From: Lepidodermella squamata
Taxonomy: Eukaryota; Gastrotricha
DNA length: 64,000 nucleotides
Direction of reading: 5' to 3'
NCBI GenBank assembly: GCA_047495785.1
Contig: JBLDXI010000036.1
Span: 1,240,001-1,304,000 of the forward strand
Below the pieces are notes generated by a model. The model did no database searches. It worked only from the letters and a program-made list of their open reading frames with translations, and was not told the DNA's origin. Below are positions 34,001 to 43,068 of this stretch, piece after piece. Every line of letters begins with the position of its first letter. The stretch's first letter is position 1. Made by a program: the position numbers and the translations under genes.

Positions 34001-37000
34001 AGTGTGGTCTGATACTAGTGCAGGGGGCGAGGTTCATTCATGTTTTTTAATGAGGAGCTTGGAAAAATTGAAATTTTTTAAGAATTGCGACAATGGAAAG
34101 GCAAATATTTAAATTCTTCAATTTTTCCAAGCTCCTCATTAAAAAACATGAATGAACTTCGCCCCCTGCGCAAGTATCAGACCACACTGTAGTCGAATTC
34201 TAAAGAAATTCTGAAATTCTTCTCAGTTTATCGAATGCAAAGTTTTCGAAACAAGTACCTGGATATCTGTTGCCTCAGTCTTGCAGGCATTGTGATTTTC
34301 TCTGAAAGACGTCGAGTTGCCGCCATAGCCGTAGATTTTAACCTGACATCAAGCAATTGCGTTACGAATCCGAAATCTAATTAAATGGCTCGCTTACCCG
34401 GGTACCACTCGTGAAAATGCCATAGCACTGTTTGCCATTGCTTGTGACACATTGGGCGGCTCTCTGGTGGAGAAATATCGTATCAAATGTGATCGGAAGT
34501 CAAAGCCAATTAGCCTTATAAATCATAAAAATTTCTTATATAATCATGTTATCAGAATTTGATTGTTGAACAAAATCGAATTCCAGCTTAATACATTTAA
34601 TGAAATTGAAAAAGTCGAAAGTTGATCTGGAAACAATCTTTTACCCCTCTTAAGCAGTTTGCTCTGTTGGTGAACGTCGCAGATGAAAATTCTCGAGTTT
34701 CAGATCCAACCTGACAGCCCGCTGTCTCGAGGCGGCAATCAATGAAGCTGCCGTTAGACGAGCTGAAGCACCTCACATGCGGTTTCTCACTGTCCGGAAC
34801 TTGAACTACACCGTACAGCATGAACAAGATTCAATAATTACAAAAATCGAATATAAACTCACGTGAAGTCCCAGAGATGCAAAGGCCTAAATTAGAGTAC
34901 GGGCTGCCACCATCGAGCTATAAAAAATTGGAGGTAAATTAAGATCAGCTAGGTGAGTGTAAATTGCTTCAAACCCAGTTCTCAGGACAGGTGGAGTTGA
35001 TTGGAACACATGTCTTCACCACTCCGTTTTCTTTGCATCGTTTGAAAGTTTGATTCTGAACACATTGAGAAAATTTACTAAATATTTACTATTTTAGCGC
35101 GATTAATTTACCGCGAATTTCGATCTCGCGCTATTGCAAGCGGCTAAGCTGTCTTTCAGCGTGGTATTCCTGAACCAATCAAGCTAAAAAATATAATTAA
35201 ATTAAATTAAAACCCAGTATCCAGCGGATAGAGCAGGAGATTTGCCTCGATTTCACTATCAGCAGCTGGCTCGCCACTCAAGTTACAGTTGCCAAGGCCA
35301 GGATTGCAACGTGTTGTTAGGGCGCCGTATTTGTAGCACATTTTAGCATTCTATTTTAGAGATTGATAACATTAGCATTATAGACACCTGAATTTCAGAT
35401 ATCTTACCCCTGATCGGCACGTTGCTAGATCAGCGAACAAAGGGCCCCACTAGATTAAAAAATTGAATGAAAAATTGATTAATATAATAATTTAAATAGA
35501 GCATCCCGCCCTAAATTCGGCCACTGTTTTGGGTTTTCCTAGTTTGCCAGCCATGTGAATTTTTAGAAAATATTTGGCAAAGACAGACTTATAGATGAGT
35601 TCTTGGGCTACCGAATGCTGGTTTTCACGCCGGACGATTTTATTTTGAATTATGGTGTGCTTTTATTTTAAATTTTTTAGTGTGCTTCACTTTTCACTTT
35701 TTAGTGGCATCATTGGAACGACGTCAAGATCAGGCAGCTACCACCCAGGCTCGTTTGGAAATACCAAAAAGCTGATTGGCAAAAGATACGAAAACAGGTG
35801 GCCAACAAGTTGAGGAAGCACGAGGTGGATCGACCATCTGCAGAAAGCCTGGCGAACAGGACTTTGGAAACAATTATTCGAAGCATGCGCGACAACATCC
35901 CGAGGGAGGTGTTAAAGCACACCGAATCCTCGGTACCGTGGTGGAACGATGAATGTCTGCAAATGTTCCAGGAGATGAACGAGAGCCTCGACAAAGACAG
36001 GGAGGAAGAATTACGGCGAAGAATCGATGAGGTTCATGAAGACTACAAGCGATCGCTCAAAAATAAACTCACCAAACGGATATTCCTCCGAAACGATATC
36101 ACTAGCTCATACGGCAAGTACAGCTCGCTGTAAAACCACACACAGGGAGAATTCCGCCGCTAGAGAATGGAGAGGATGACTCAGGGCGAATTCTGCTGAT
36201 CACGAACGATGTAGAGAAAGCTGAATTGCTGGTCGAGTCGAAGATGAATCTGCCTAAAGGCATGGGGGAATGGAATGATGATTGCGAGCCTGCGACTATC
36301 CTATTGGAAATAAAGGTCGAACAACGAAACATTAAGGACGAACTGAAATCCTTGAATCTCGGAAAATCCCCTGGACCCAGCGGTATCGGGCCAATCCCGC
36401 TTCGAAAGCTAGCCAACTGGATAGCGGCTCCTCTAACGACGCTGTGGCAGAAAATGCTGGAGGAAGGGGTTTGGTCATCACCATTCAAAATGGTCCATAT
36501 CTGCCCAATAAACAAAAAAAATCAAAATCAGATAAGGCCAATTATCGCCCGGTTGGAATGGGCGAGATAATCGGCAAGGTCTTCGAACGAATTGTAGCGG
36601 CTGAAAACGGCAAAAGCGAACAGAGTCATCCCTACCGACCAAGCAGCTTTCATGGCCGGTTGTAGCACTAGCGATACGCAATTCGCAGTGGTGATCGACA
36701 TATTATCGGCATTTAACAACCGAGAAATCTTCATACTTCGCCAAACCGACGTAAGTGGTGCTTTCGATCGTGTTGACCGCCCACTTCTGCTTGAAATCCT
36801 GTGGAGATGCGGCATAAGAGGGAAAGTCCATAAATTACTGAACGTTTTTTCCGAGTTCTAGTCGCCGGAGCAGCGTCAAGTCTCAGGCAAGAAGATGCCG
36901 GCATCTGCCAAGGCAGCGCCCTCGGCCCCACGTTATGGTTGATCTTCTATTCGGGAATCTACCGGGCGGCCTCTCGGGCCTTGAAGGCCTCGGAAACTTA

Positions 37001-38125
37001 CACCTTCGCCGACGATTTTAACCTTGGAGGAGATGAAATCCAACTAGTCGAAGGAGGGGAAGAGATGGCCATGGCATGGGCGGCTTCACACAGGGTTTCG
37101 ATGGGCCCAAAAAAGCGCGTTGACACGGTCTTCATTTACCCTCGCTCGAATGAAGCCTCGCGGGTGCCGAGAAGCAAGAAAAGCCAACGACAAATCAGCC
37201 AACAACTACCGTTCTACTAGGCCTTACACTTGACTCGGGGCTGACGGGCCGAGCTGGAAGTCGCCCACTGCCGCCGCTGACAACAAACATCAAGAAGATC
37301 GGCAACTCGTCACCAGTTTCAACTTCGAATCCACTCGAGATTCGGCGGCGAACACTCAAAAGCTCCAATCGAGCCATACGCTCGCCTCCTATAGTTCATT
37401 GAAGCCTGGAAAACTCCATCGTAACGTATTCCCGCAGCGTATAAACATTAATCTATTCAAGCGTGAAACTAACACTCTAGGCTTGCCATAAGATCGCTTA
37501 AATCAAGGCTGAACATTGTTTTGTAAATAATAAAAAAATGGCTAATTTTGTAGTTCACCTATACTCCTGGCCGGAATTAGGGATCCGTGTGCCCTAATTT
37601 CGGCCACCTCGTCCAGGTACCTTAAATTTGATACCGTTAAATTCGTCTCGACAAGCTGAGTAAGGAAATCGCCCTTTTATCTTTACCTGGGAGCCTTCCC
37701 TTTACGACGTGATGCCTGAAGCTCTGGTGATTATGGTAACAAAGCACTCAAGAAACGACATGAGCACCAGCATTAAGAATTATTTTTGTGGGCGACGTAA
37801 ATTAAGGGTAATTTAATTTAAATTCAAGTGAAGACTAATTTCTAAGAGAAATATTTAGTATATGAAACTGAGAGGTCAAATTTTTAATGCGGATCATAAT
37901 TTCAATGTTCCATTTCCATCGATGATATCAAAAGTTGTTGAATTAAATTGACTTAAATGTAACAAATACCTGATATTCGGTAATAGGATCACAGGTTGGG
38001 TTGTTATCGCGGCAAGAAGTAAATGCGTTGTTGGTCACTTGGAAGCATCGCTTGAAAACCTGGCCCGATGCCTGGCCGATGAACCCGAACAAAATAACGA
38101 GAATTATTAAAATAAAGCTTCTCAT
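28052..38125 (-). CDS. Secreted module protein with six cysteine modules and two laminin-G domains (family member D)
   Basis: Fourteen exons sum to 2280 nt (759 aa): 37970-38125, 35408-35449, 35246-35350, 35112-35183, 34975-35055, 34863-34917, 34645-34805, 34398-34463, 34259-34342, 33842-33916, 33736-33784, 33331-33684, 28244-29087, 28052-28187. A signal peptide (MRSFILIILVILFGFIG) is followed by six modules, half the number in the two neighbours; one 'a/b' pair is fused into a single exon at 34645-34805. Two laminin-G domains follow (about 320-505 and 535-745), with the same tail EINCAAFAVPGMR. The donor after 35246 must be GC (GAG|GCAAAT), because no in-phase GT fits. Introns 1 (2.5 kb) and 12 (4.2 kb) are swollen by a LINE, a DNA transposon, a foldback and a hAT MITE. 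Extracellular; function unknown. Confidence 0.82.
29254..29526 (+). other. Unassigned open frame, antisense within a family intron
   Basis: A 90-codon plus-strand frame in the large intron of the minus-strand module gene. From about codon 20 its composition is more gene-like (G+C-rich, mixed codons) than the surrounding AT-rich intron. No domain, signal peptide or paralogue is recognised, and no splice partners are visible. It could be a fragment of a captured host gene or of a transposon. Confidence 0.25.
30253..31045. mobile_element. Foldback element with about 255-bp nearly perfect inverted arms
   Basis: The left arm, about 30256-30511, and the right arm, about 30795-31043, are near-perfect inverted copies. 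They start from GCGGAACACCATGGGTCGCA on the left and end TGCGACCCATGGTGTTCCGC on the right. The ~290-bp centre has its own 18-bp inverted repeat (GAAAATACCATTACTTTT at 30506-30523 and its complement at 30634-30651). No coding capacity. The left end sits on a small direct repeat of GAAGCGGAGCG. The arms could fold into a very long hairpin in the pre-mRNA of the host gene. Confidence 0.85.
31115..31282. repeat. Five spaced copies of CTCGCTNNGCTCG
   Basis: The 13-mer CTCGCTNNGCTCG occurs at 31115, 31159, 31178, 31214 and 31270 with different middle bases (CC, AC, TT, TT, TC). Spacing is irregular (19-56 bp). The cluster adjoins the right arm of the foldback element and may be part of a larger transposon terminus. 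Confidence 0.75.
31391..31535. mobile_element. hAT-like MITE with 8-bp target duplication
   Basis: The element begins CAGTGTGCGAAGTAG and ends in the near-inverse CGCACCCTG, a CAG-type terminus of hAT elements. The flanks are CCGCGTGA (31383-31390) and CCTCGTGA (31536-31543), an 8-bp duplication with one change. At 145 bp it is non-coding. The interior aligns with the 171-bp copy at 38692-38862 in opposite orientation. Confidence 0.8.
31763..33287. mobile_element. Decayed DNA transposon with integrase-like remnants
   Basis: The ends share GTCGTACC (31763) against GGTACGAC (33287), and inward TTAACCCAA against TTGGGTTACCC, as imperfect terminal repeats. The plus strand between holds coding remnants with frameshifts. 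At 32190-32400 these read ERAKKYHKENSYAG ... VMNFFKQRYFVVPRKP, then QRQKATEAGF. At 32790-33060 they read VRMKADPKVGDFVVIP, a frame change, then SIKNLGTRVGIIDANFG. The last part resembles the small C-terminal domain of integrase-type transposases (Ginger/KRBA2-like); this is a tentative family call. The minus-strand open frames here are shadows. Non-functional. Confidence 0.5.
34000..34189. mobile_element. TA-flanked MITE (Tc1/mariner-like) with about 75-bp inverted repeats
   Basis: CAGTGTGGTCTGATAC at 34000 and its complement ending at 34189 bound a 190-bp palindromic element. The arms extend through AATGAGGAGCTTGGAAAAAT and its complement. Each end is flanked by TA, the Tc1/mariner target site. 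No coding capacity. It sits in the intron between exons 33842-33916 and 34259-34342 of the module gene. Confidence 0.75.
35740..37220 (+). mobile_element. Decayed non-LTR retrotransposon (reverse transcriptase remnants)
   Basis: Inserted antisense in the first intron of the module gene. Pieces in shifting frames read VPWWNDECLQMFQ (linker before the RT), LNLGKSPGPSGIGPIPL (RT motif 1), DKANYRPVGMGEIIGKVFE (motif 2), SGAFDRVDRPLLLEILWRCG (motif A), GICQGSALGPTLW (motif B) and YTFADDFNLGG (catalytic motif C). The order is that of a Jockey/R1-like LINE. At least five frame breaks make it dead. No endonuclease, tail or target duplication was identified. Confidence 0.8.
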
Positions 38126-38691
38126 TGCTTTTCGAAAAAATAAGTGCTTAATGACGTGAAAGAGTCGAACAATTTTTTAATATCACGTATTTTTGCCTGT
38201 TCTGTTGCTCGCGCCAGATTTCATGTGTGAAAAGACACGCATGAGTTTGAAAAACAAAAACAATAAACAAATCTCATTGAACCCTGACAGGGTCAGCCGC
38301 AGCGTTTTCTTCACATAATCGATTTTAACAAGACGTCTATTTTCAGATCAGACTCCAATAACATGTTATTGAAATTGAAATTGAAATTGAGAGTTTTGGC
38401 TTCTCCCCCCCGCAACTCATCGTCTGTATCTTCTCGGTTTTTGAGAAAGGCGAAGGAAAGATGGCAAACCAAAGATAGCATTTTATTTAAAGTAAATAAA
38501 TAATCAATATCAAATAAATTTAATAGAGATGATTTAATCGCAATCAAAAGCATGGCTTCCTATGGGTAACTCGCCCTGATAAATAAATTTGATCCCAACA
38601 GTCTTTCGTACTATGATGTGTCGTAGGGGTTTATCAAATTCCATTTCGAATTACACCAGTTTGTTTCTATCAAATTCGATAAACTCCTTTG

Positions 38692-38862
38692 CAGGGTTCG
38701 AAGTAAAGGGGTGCTCGGGTGTCGCGACACCCCAGCTCCGGGTAAATCCAAAACCAGAGGAAGGCTGAAAAATACACAGGGAGCGACTCATTGTTTTCTT
38801 TGGCTGGGTCCTAGAAAACAAGTAGAAAACGCCTCAGCTCCCGGATCCTACTTCGCACACTG
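38692..38862. mobile_element. hAT-like MITE, complete 171-bp copy
   Basis: Starts CAGGGTTCGAAGTA and ends TACTTCGCACACTG, imperfect inverted termini of the CAG type. Flanks are CTCCTTTG (38684-38691) and CTCCTTTA (38863-38870), an 8-bp duplication with one mismatch, as expected for hAT insertion. It is the reverse-orientation relative of the copies at 8631 and 31391. It lies upstream of the module gene, between it and the GT6 gene. No coding capacity. Confidence 0.85.
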
Positions 38863-39210
38863 CTCCTTTAGGATTTTTTCGAACGAGAGTGCTAGTTGCA
38901 CTCACGCACGGGTGGGGGGAACTCGAAAAATGTATCTCAAGCCTCCGATCTTTTGCGATTGCTTAAGCTCTCTTTCGTTAGAAGTGATAAAGCTTCTAAA
39001 TTTCGCAATAAGATATCAGCGAATGTGATAGTATATTTCAGCATTTACGGTAACAGTCAAAAAGGGGCCCTTTTATCTTGCATCACACCAAAAGGGTGAC
39101 TACGCACTAATATCATATTGTCTTTTTGTCTTGGATAGAATCCCTCTATCGTAAGGCGCGTCTCATTGACATTTCACCATTTTATTTTAATAATTTTCCA
39201 CAAACATCGA

Positions 39211-40558
39211 TTAAGCTCGCATTTGTTTCCGATCTTTTTCAGGTATCGCAATTTTGCGCGGCAGGTGATACGGCGCCAGTCGCTCGCCCTCCCACCCGTC
39301 CTTGTAGCAATAGGCCGGGCTCAGGATAACTGTCGGCGCATAGTCGACCAGATACCGGTTCAAATGCGACTCTTCGTGGTGCTTCGCAATCACCCCGTTG
39401 TCGTCATCAATTTTTATCGACTCGACCAACGCCTGCCACAGCTCGACCACTCGACCAGCTCGCCCGCCGTAGAACGCGCCGTCGTAGTAGATCCAGCCCT
39501 TTTCGGGCGGGATATAGGCCGAGGATGTTTCGTTCTTTTCGTATGTTAGTTCGGTTCGATTACGGTTGAACATCCAGTAGTTTTGGGTAGCAACCAGATC
39601 GCCGAGAATTTCAGGCCCAACTTCATCGACTACGTACATGTCAGCGTCCATCGAGAAGAAAAAATCATGTTCCTAAAGTAAACAAGAAAAATAAGAAAAA
39701 TTGAATTTTTTCGAAATAATTAAAATTTAATTTCAAAAAAATTGTTTTGAAATTTCACAAAAAGAATTTTCCGTAAATTTTCAATGTCAATAAATTATGT
39801 CAATATATTGAAACCCCGTTTTTTTCCAAAATATTCAAAGATTCATATTTTTTATCCAATTTTTTCAAAAATTTTTAAATTATTTCTCATAATTTTTAAT
39901 AATTTCAAATTATTTTTCAAGAATTTTCTAATTTTTTCAATTTTTTGGCCTTCAACCCTTCACATGTTCTCAATTTTATGGACAATTTTCAAAAATAAAT
40001 TGACCAATTAAATGTGATTTTGTCAACATTTTTTCTTACCTCGTTTAACTGATCGTTCAAGCATCGATTAAGATAAATCTCCGGCCGTTTCATCGAATCA
40101 TGCGGCCATCCGAGTCGTTGTTGAAAAACCAGCGCAACATCCTCGCCAAGGTGATCCATCTGATCGGTGAACACGTAGAAATGCAGCCGAGCGTGACCAC
40201 GCAGCATAAATTGCCTCGCCGTAGCTATTAACCGGCGTGTAAAATCGAAATACCTCCCCGTTGCCATGACAAAAATTGCAACTCGAGGTAGATCGGGCGA
40301 TTTTTCATCGATTTTTTTTGAAATTAATTCCGAAATGCTGATCGATGGGAAAAATTGGGCGCATATCTTTTTTAGTTCCGATTCGCTCGATTCACTCGAA
40401 TATTGATCGGGTGATTTGCTAACCAGTTGGCTGAGGCAGAAAATTAGCAACAGGGCTGATATGGCGATTGGTAAAGCTAAGCTAAGCCAGTTTCGGCTTA
40501 GTCGGGCGTAGAAGCTCAAATTCATTTGAATCAGTTGAATCGTGATTTTTTCATTCAA
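39211..40558 (-). CDS. GT6-family (ABO-like) glycosyltransferase
   Basis: Two exons, 40040-40558 and 39211-39672, give 981 nt and 326 aa. The in-frame ATG at 40525 is an alternative start. The N-terminus is a type II anchor (LALPIAISALLLIFCL), then a stem, then the sugar-nucleotide-binding half (VAIFVMATGRYFDF, HARLHFYVFTDQ). The second exon holds FFSMDADM, equivalent to the DXD metal site of ABO-type enzymes, YIPPEKGWIYYDGAFYGG, and HEESHLNRYL, the GT6 signature. The family transfers Gal or GalNAc in alpha-1,3 linkage to galactose-containing acceptors in the Golgi. Length and motifs are complete, so an active enzyme is likely. A second copy of the catalytic exon is at 26999 and a first-exon relic at 17098. 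Confidence 0.88.
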
Positions 40559-40787
40559 AAAAATGGTGGAAAAATTAACGTAGAATTTTTTGCGTAAATT
40601 GTCGCGTGCTCAATAATTTATTCTTATTCACGCGAACAAACAAAAAGTTTCAAAAAATTATCTGAGGAAAATCTGAAATTTAACATTTTTATGAGAATAA
40701 GGATTCCTATCATTTAGGTAGCTTCAATTAATTAATCACTGAAAATTATTAAAAAAATCGATTATTGCGTTGGTTTTTTTTCAAGTT

Positions 40788-42145
40788 TCAATCGGTTGGG
40801 TTATCAATTAGGCCAAATCCTTTAATTGCTTCATTTAATTTCGCCGTGACCTCAATTGAAATTCCAAGAAGTTCCGGTTCCATCTTTTCCAACTCGATGC
40901 CAAATTTTCTCCCGTCTAAAAGAAACGAAAAATTAGGCGAATAATTCGAAAAAAAAATTAAAATAAATTACGCGCTATCAAGTCGATTTTCACGATTCGG
41001 CCATTTCCAATATCGATTTTTTCGGCCCAAGATATCGGGTAGACATAGCCGTTAGAATACGCCAAATAGCCGCTGATTTCATGTGAATCATCGCCTGCCC
41101 CACGAATCGTTAGTATCAGACCATTTTCAAATCTCGAAAACATGAAAAATCGATTTTCAACCGAATTTTCGAATATTCGAACGCCGCGAAGTATCAGCTC
41201 TAATGTTTCTGATTCCACCTCAATTGTTCCTCTTATCTCTCCAGTTTGTTCGAAAGTTTTTCGCGAAGGATCGAAAATATTTGAAATTTTCAATTTTGGA
41301 CTGGCGGCGTTGCATAGATTTTTGGCAAGAAGCCAAGGGCTGAAATCAACCGAGTGATCGCTCGGATCGGTGAGAGCTTTGAACCAAAATCGAAGCGTTA
41401 CTGGGATGAATTCATCCTGGCCGGTTTGACGCTGCTCGTTTTTCATGAGACCTGCATAGACGATGCGATATTTTCGAACTGCGTCAATTTGCCAGATCCT
41501 GAGCCCACCGGCTGCTATTTTTCTTCCATCATCTATGCACATTAAATTAGCAATACTGATTGAAATTCATAAAATGATAAGGAAAATTGCGTAAAACATC
41601 CAATGTCGAATTGAATTTTAAAAATTTCAAAGAAACTGGAAGCTAATTTTGAAAAATTTTCAAAAAAATTCCAAAAAATTTTAAATTTGAATTTTAAATT
41701 AAAAAAAAAGTAAGATATTATTTTTTGGAATTTTGAAGGCACACAATAAGTATTCAACTAATAAAGAAAAAATTAGAAAATATTTTCCATTTATACCTGG
41801 CTGGGCTGTTTCGTCGTCAATTGCTCTCCAATCAAGCGTGAAACGTCGCCCATCAGCGAGCCTCAACAAAATGATGACATCAACCTTTCCAACCTGACTT
41901 CGTTTCACAGCTAGGTTGATAACATTCCCAAATTTATCGCTGCCACAAAATTGCAGAATTTTAGCTCGCCCGTTGGTGTAGCCAGCTAAATTTTGTTGTA
42001 GCATTTCGCTCTCTTGCCGTTGCCTTCGCTGAATCCTGCGCCAAGTTTTATATATCGCCAATAGATTGAAGATAATGAGCCGTTTTAATATTCGAAATTT
42101 GTTGCAAATAACAACAAAGGCCAGAGTAAGGAATATAAAAATCAT
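40788..42145 (-). CDS. Membrane-anchored protein resembling the N-terminal domain of animal PEP-synthase-like proteins
   Basis: Three exons, 41797-42145, 40972-41532 and 40788-40915, total 1038 nt and encode 345 aa; an ATG at 42181 would add 12 residues. The N-terminus is one hydrophobic segment (MIFIFLTLAFVVI) followed by a basic region (RRIQRRQRQ). Stretches such as LLRLADGRRFTL, AAGGLRIWQIDAVRKYRI and FWFKALTDPSDHSVDFSPW recall the N-terminal domain of long animal proteins annotated as putative phosphoenolpyruvate synthases. This likeness is from memory and tentative. The catalytic PPDK/PEP-synthase domains are absent: the frame ends at a normal stop after a third exon. Either a stand-alone paralogue of that domain or a truncated gene. 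A fragment of another copy lies at 25548. Confidence 0.65.
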
Positions 42146-42199
42146 TCTGAAATAATCAAATTCGTGCAAATATTCAGTCAAATTTGAGAAAAGGAAATT

Positions 42200-43060
42200 T
42201 CAATTTTTAGAAAATTTGATTGGACTGTTCAATAAAATTACCCTTAGTTATATTAAAGATCCCGAACAACTGGGATTCATGAGGATTAAAAAATATTTCC
42301 CAACAAATTCGCCTTCGATTTTAAAAATTTCAGAAGCTTCGAGAAAGCTCATAAAAATTGAAATTAAAGCTGTAACGGGGTCAGTCGAGCATGTCCAATT
42401 AGCTCGAATTTTACTCTTCTTAGATGAATTCGATTTTATATAAAAAAACGGAATATTTAATGCTCTTGATTGAAAATTCGAGAGAATTGTTTGAAATTCT
42501 AATTAAAAATTATTCGTAAAAATAAAAAAAATTAGAATGAAAACCGAATTGAATTAAATTCGATAACATTTGGGCGCTTATATTTGATTTGACATTGTGA
42601 GTTTCAACATTCGCCTTTGAAATTAAAATTTAATTTAACGGAAATTTAAAATTTAAAATTTAAATTCAATTAAAATTATGAGAGAATAGTTTAATTTTAA
42701 CAAAAAAAATGTATTTGGCTATTTTCCAAAACATCATCGCCTCGAGTTTGATGTCAAACGAAAGCTGATGAACGGGAGAATTTCATTGTGGCTACCGCCG
42801 TCCAAATCTAATTTTGGCAGGGCAATTGTCCGTTGCCTGCGAAAAGTTTTCAGAAACGTTCTAAATCCTGCTGAATCCGACACGTTGAGCGACGAAATGC
42901 AATAAAAATCGGTGCCAAAATGAGTCTATAATTCTCCACGTGATACCTCCATCTTGTTTACCTAGTAATAAACGCGACGTAACGCAACACCTTGCCGTAA
43001 TAAATAGAGCTATTGACAAAATAGTTGTCTAAAAACGGCTTAAATCAGTGCAAAGTATAT
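42200..43060. other. Divergent intergenic region
   Basis: Lies between the minus-strand membrane-protein gene and the plus-strand P450, so it should contain both promoters. It is AT-rich; AATAAATAGAGC near 43000 is the only TATA-like stretch near the P450 start. Nothing else was recognised. Confidence 0.45.
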
Positions 43061-43068
43061 TTTCCGCC

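Noticed and set aside
35246-35350. GT donor at the end of this exon (TGG|GTTTTA at about 35219)
   Set aside because: It leaves phase 2, and the next exon then hits a stop within nine codons. The GC donor restores the family frame.
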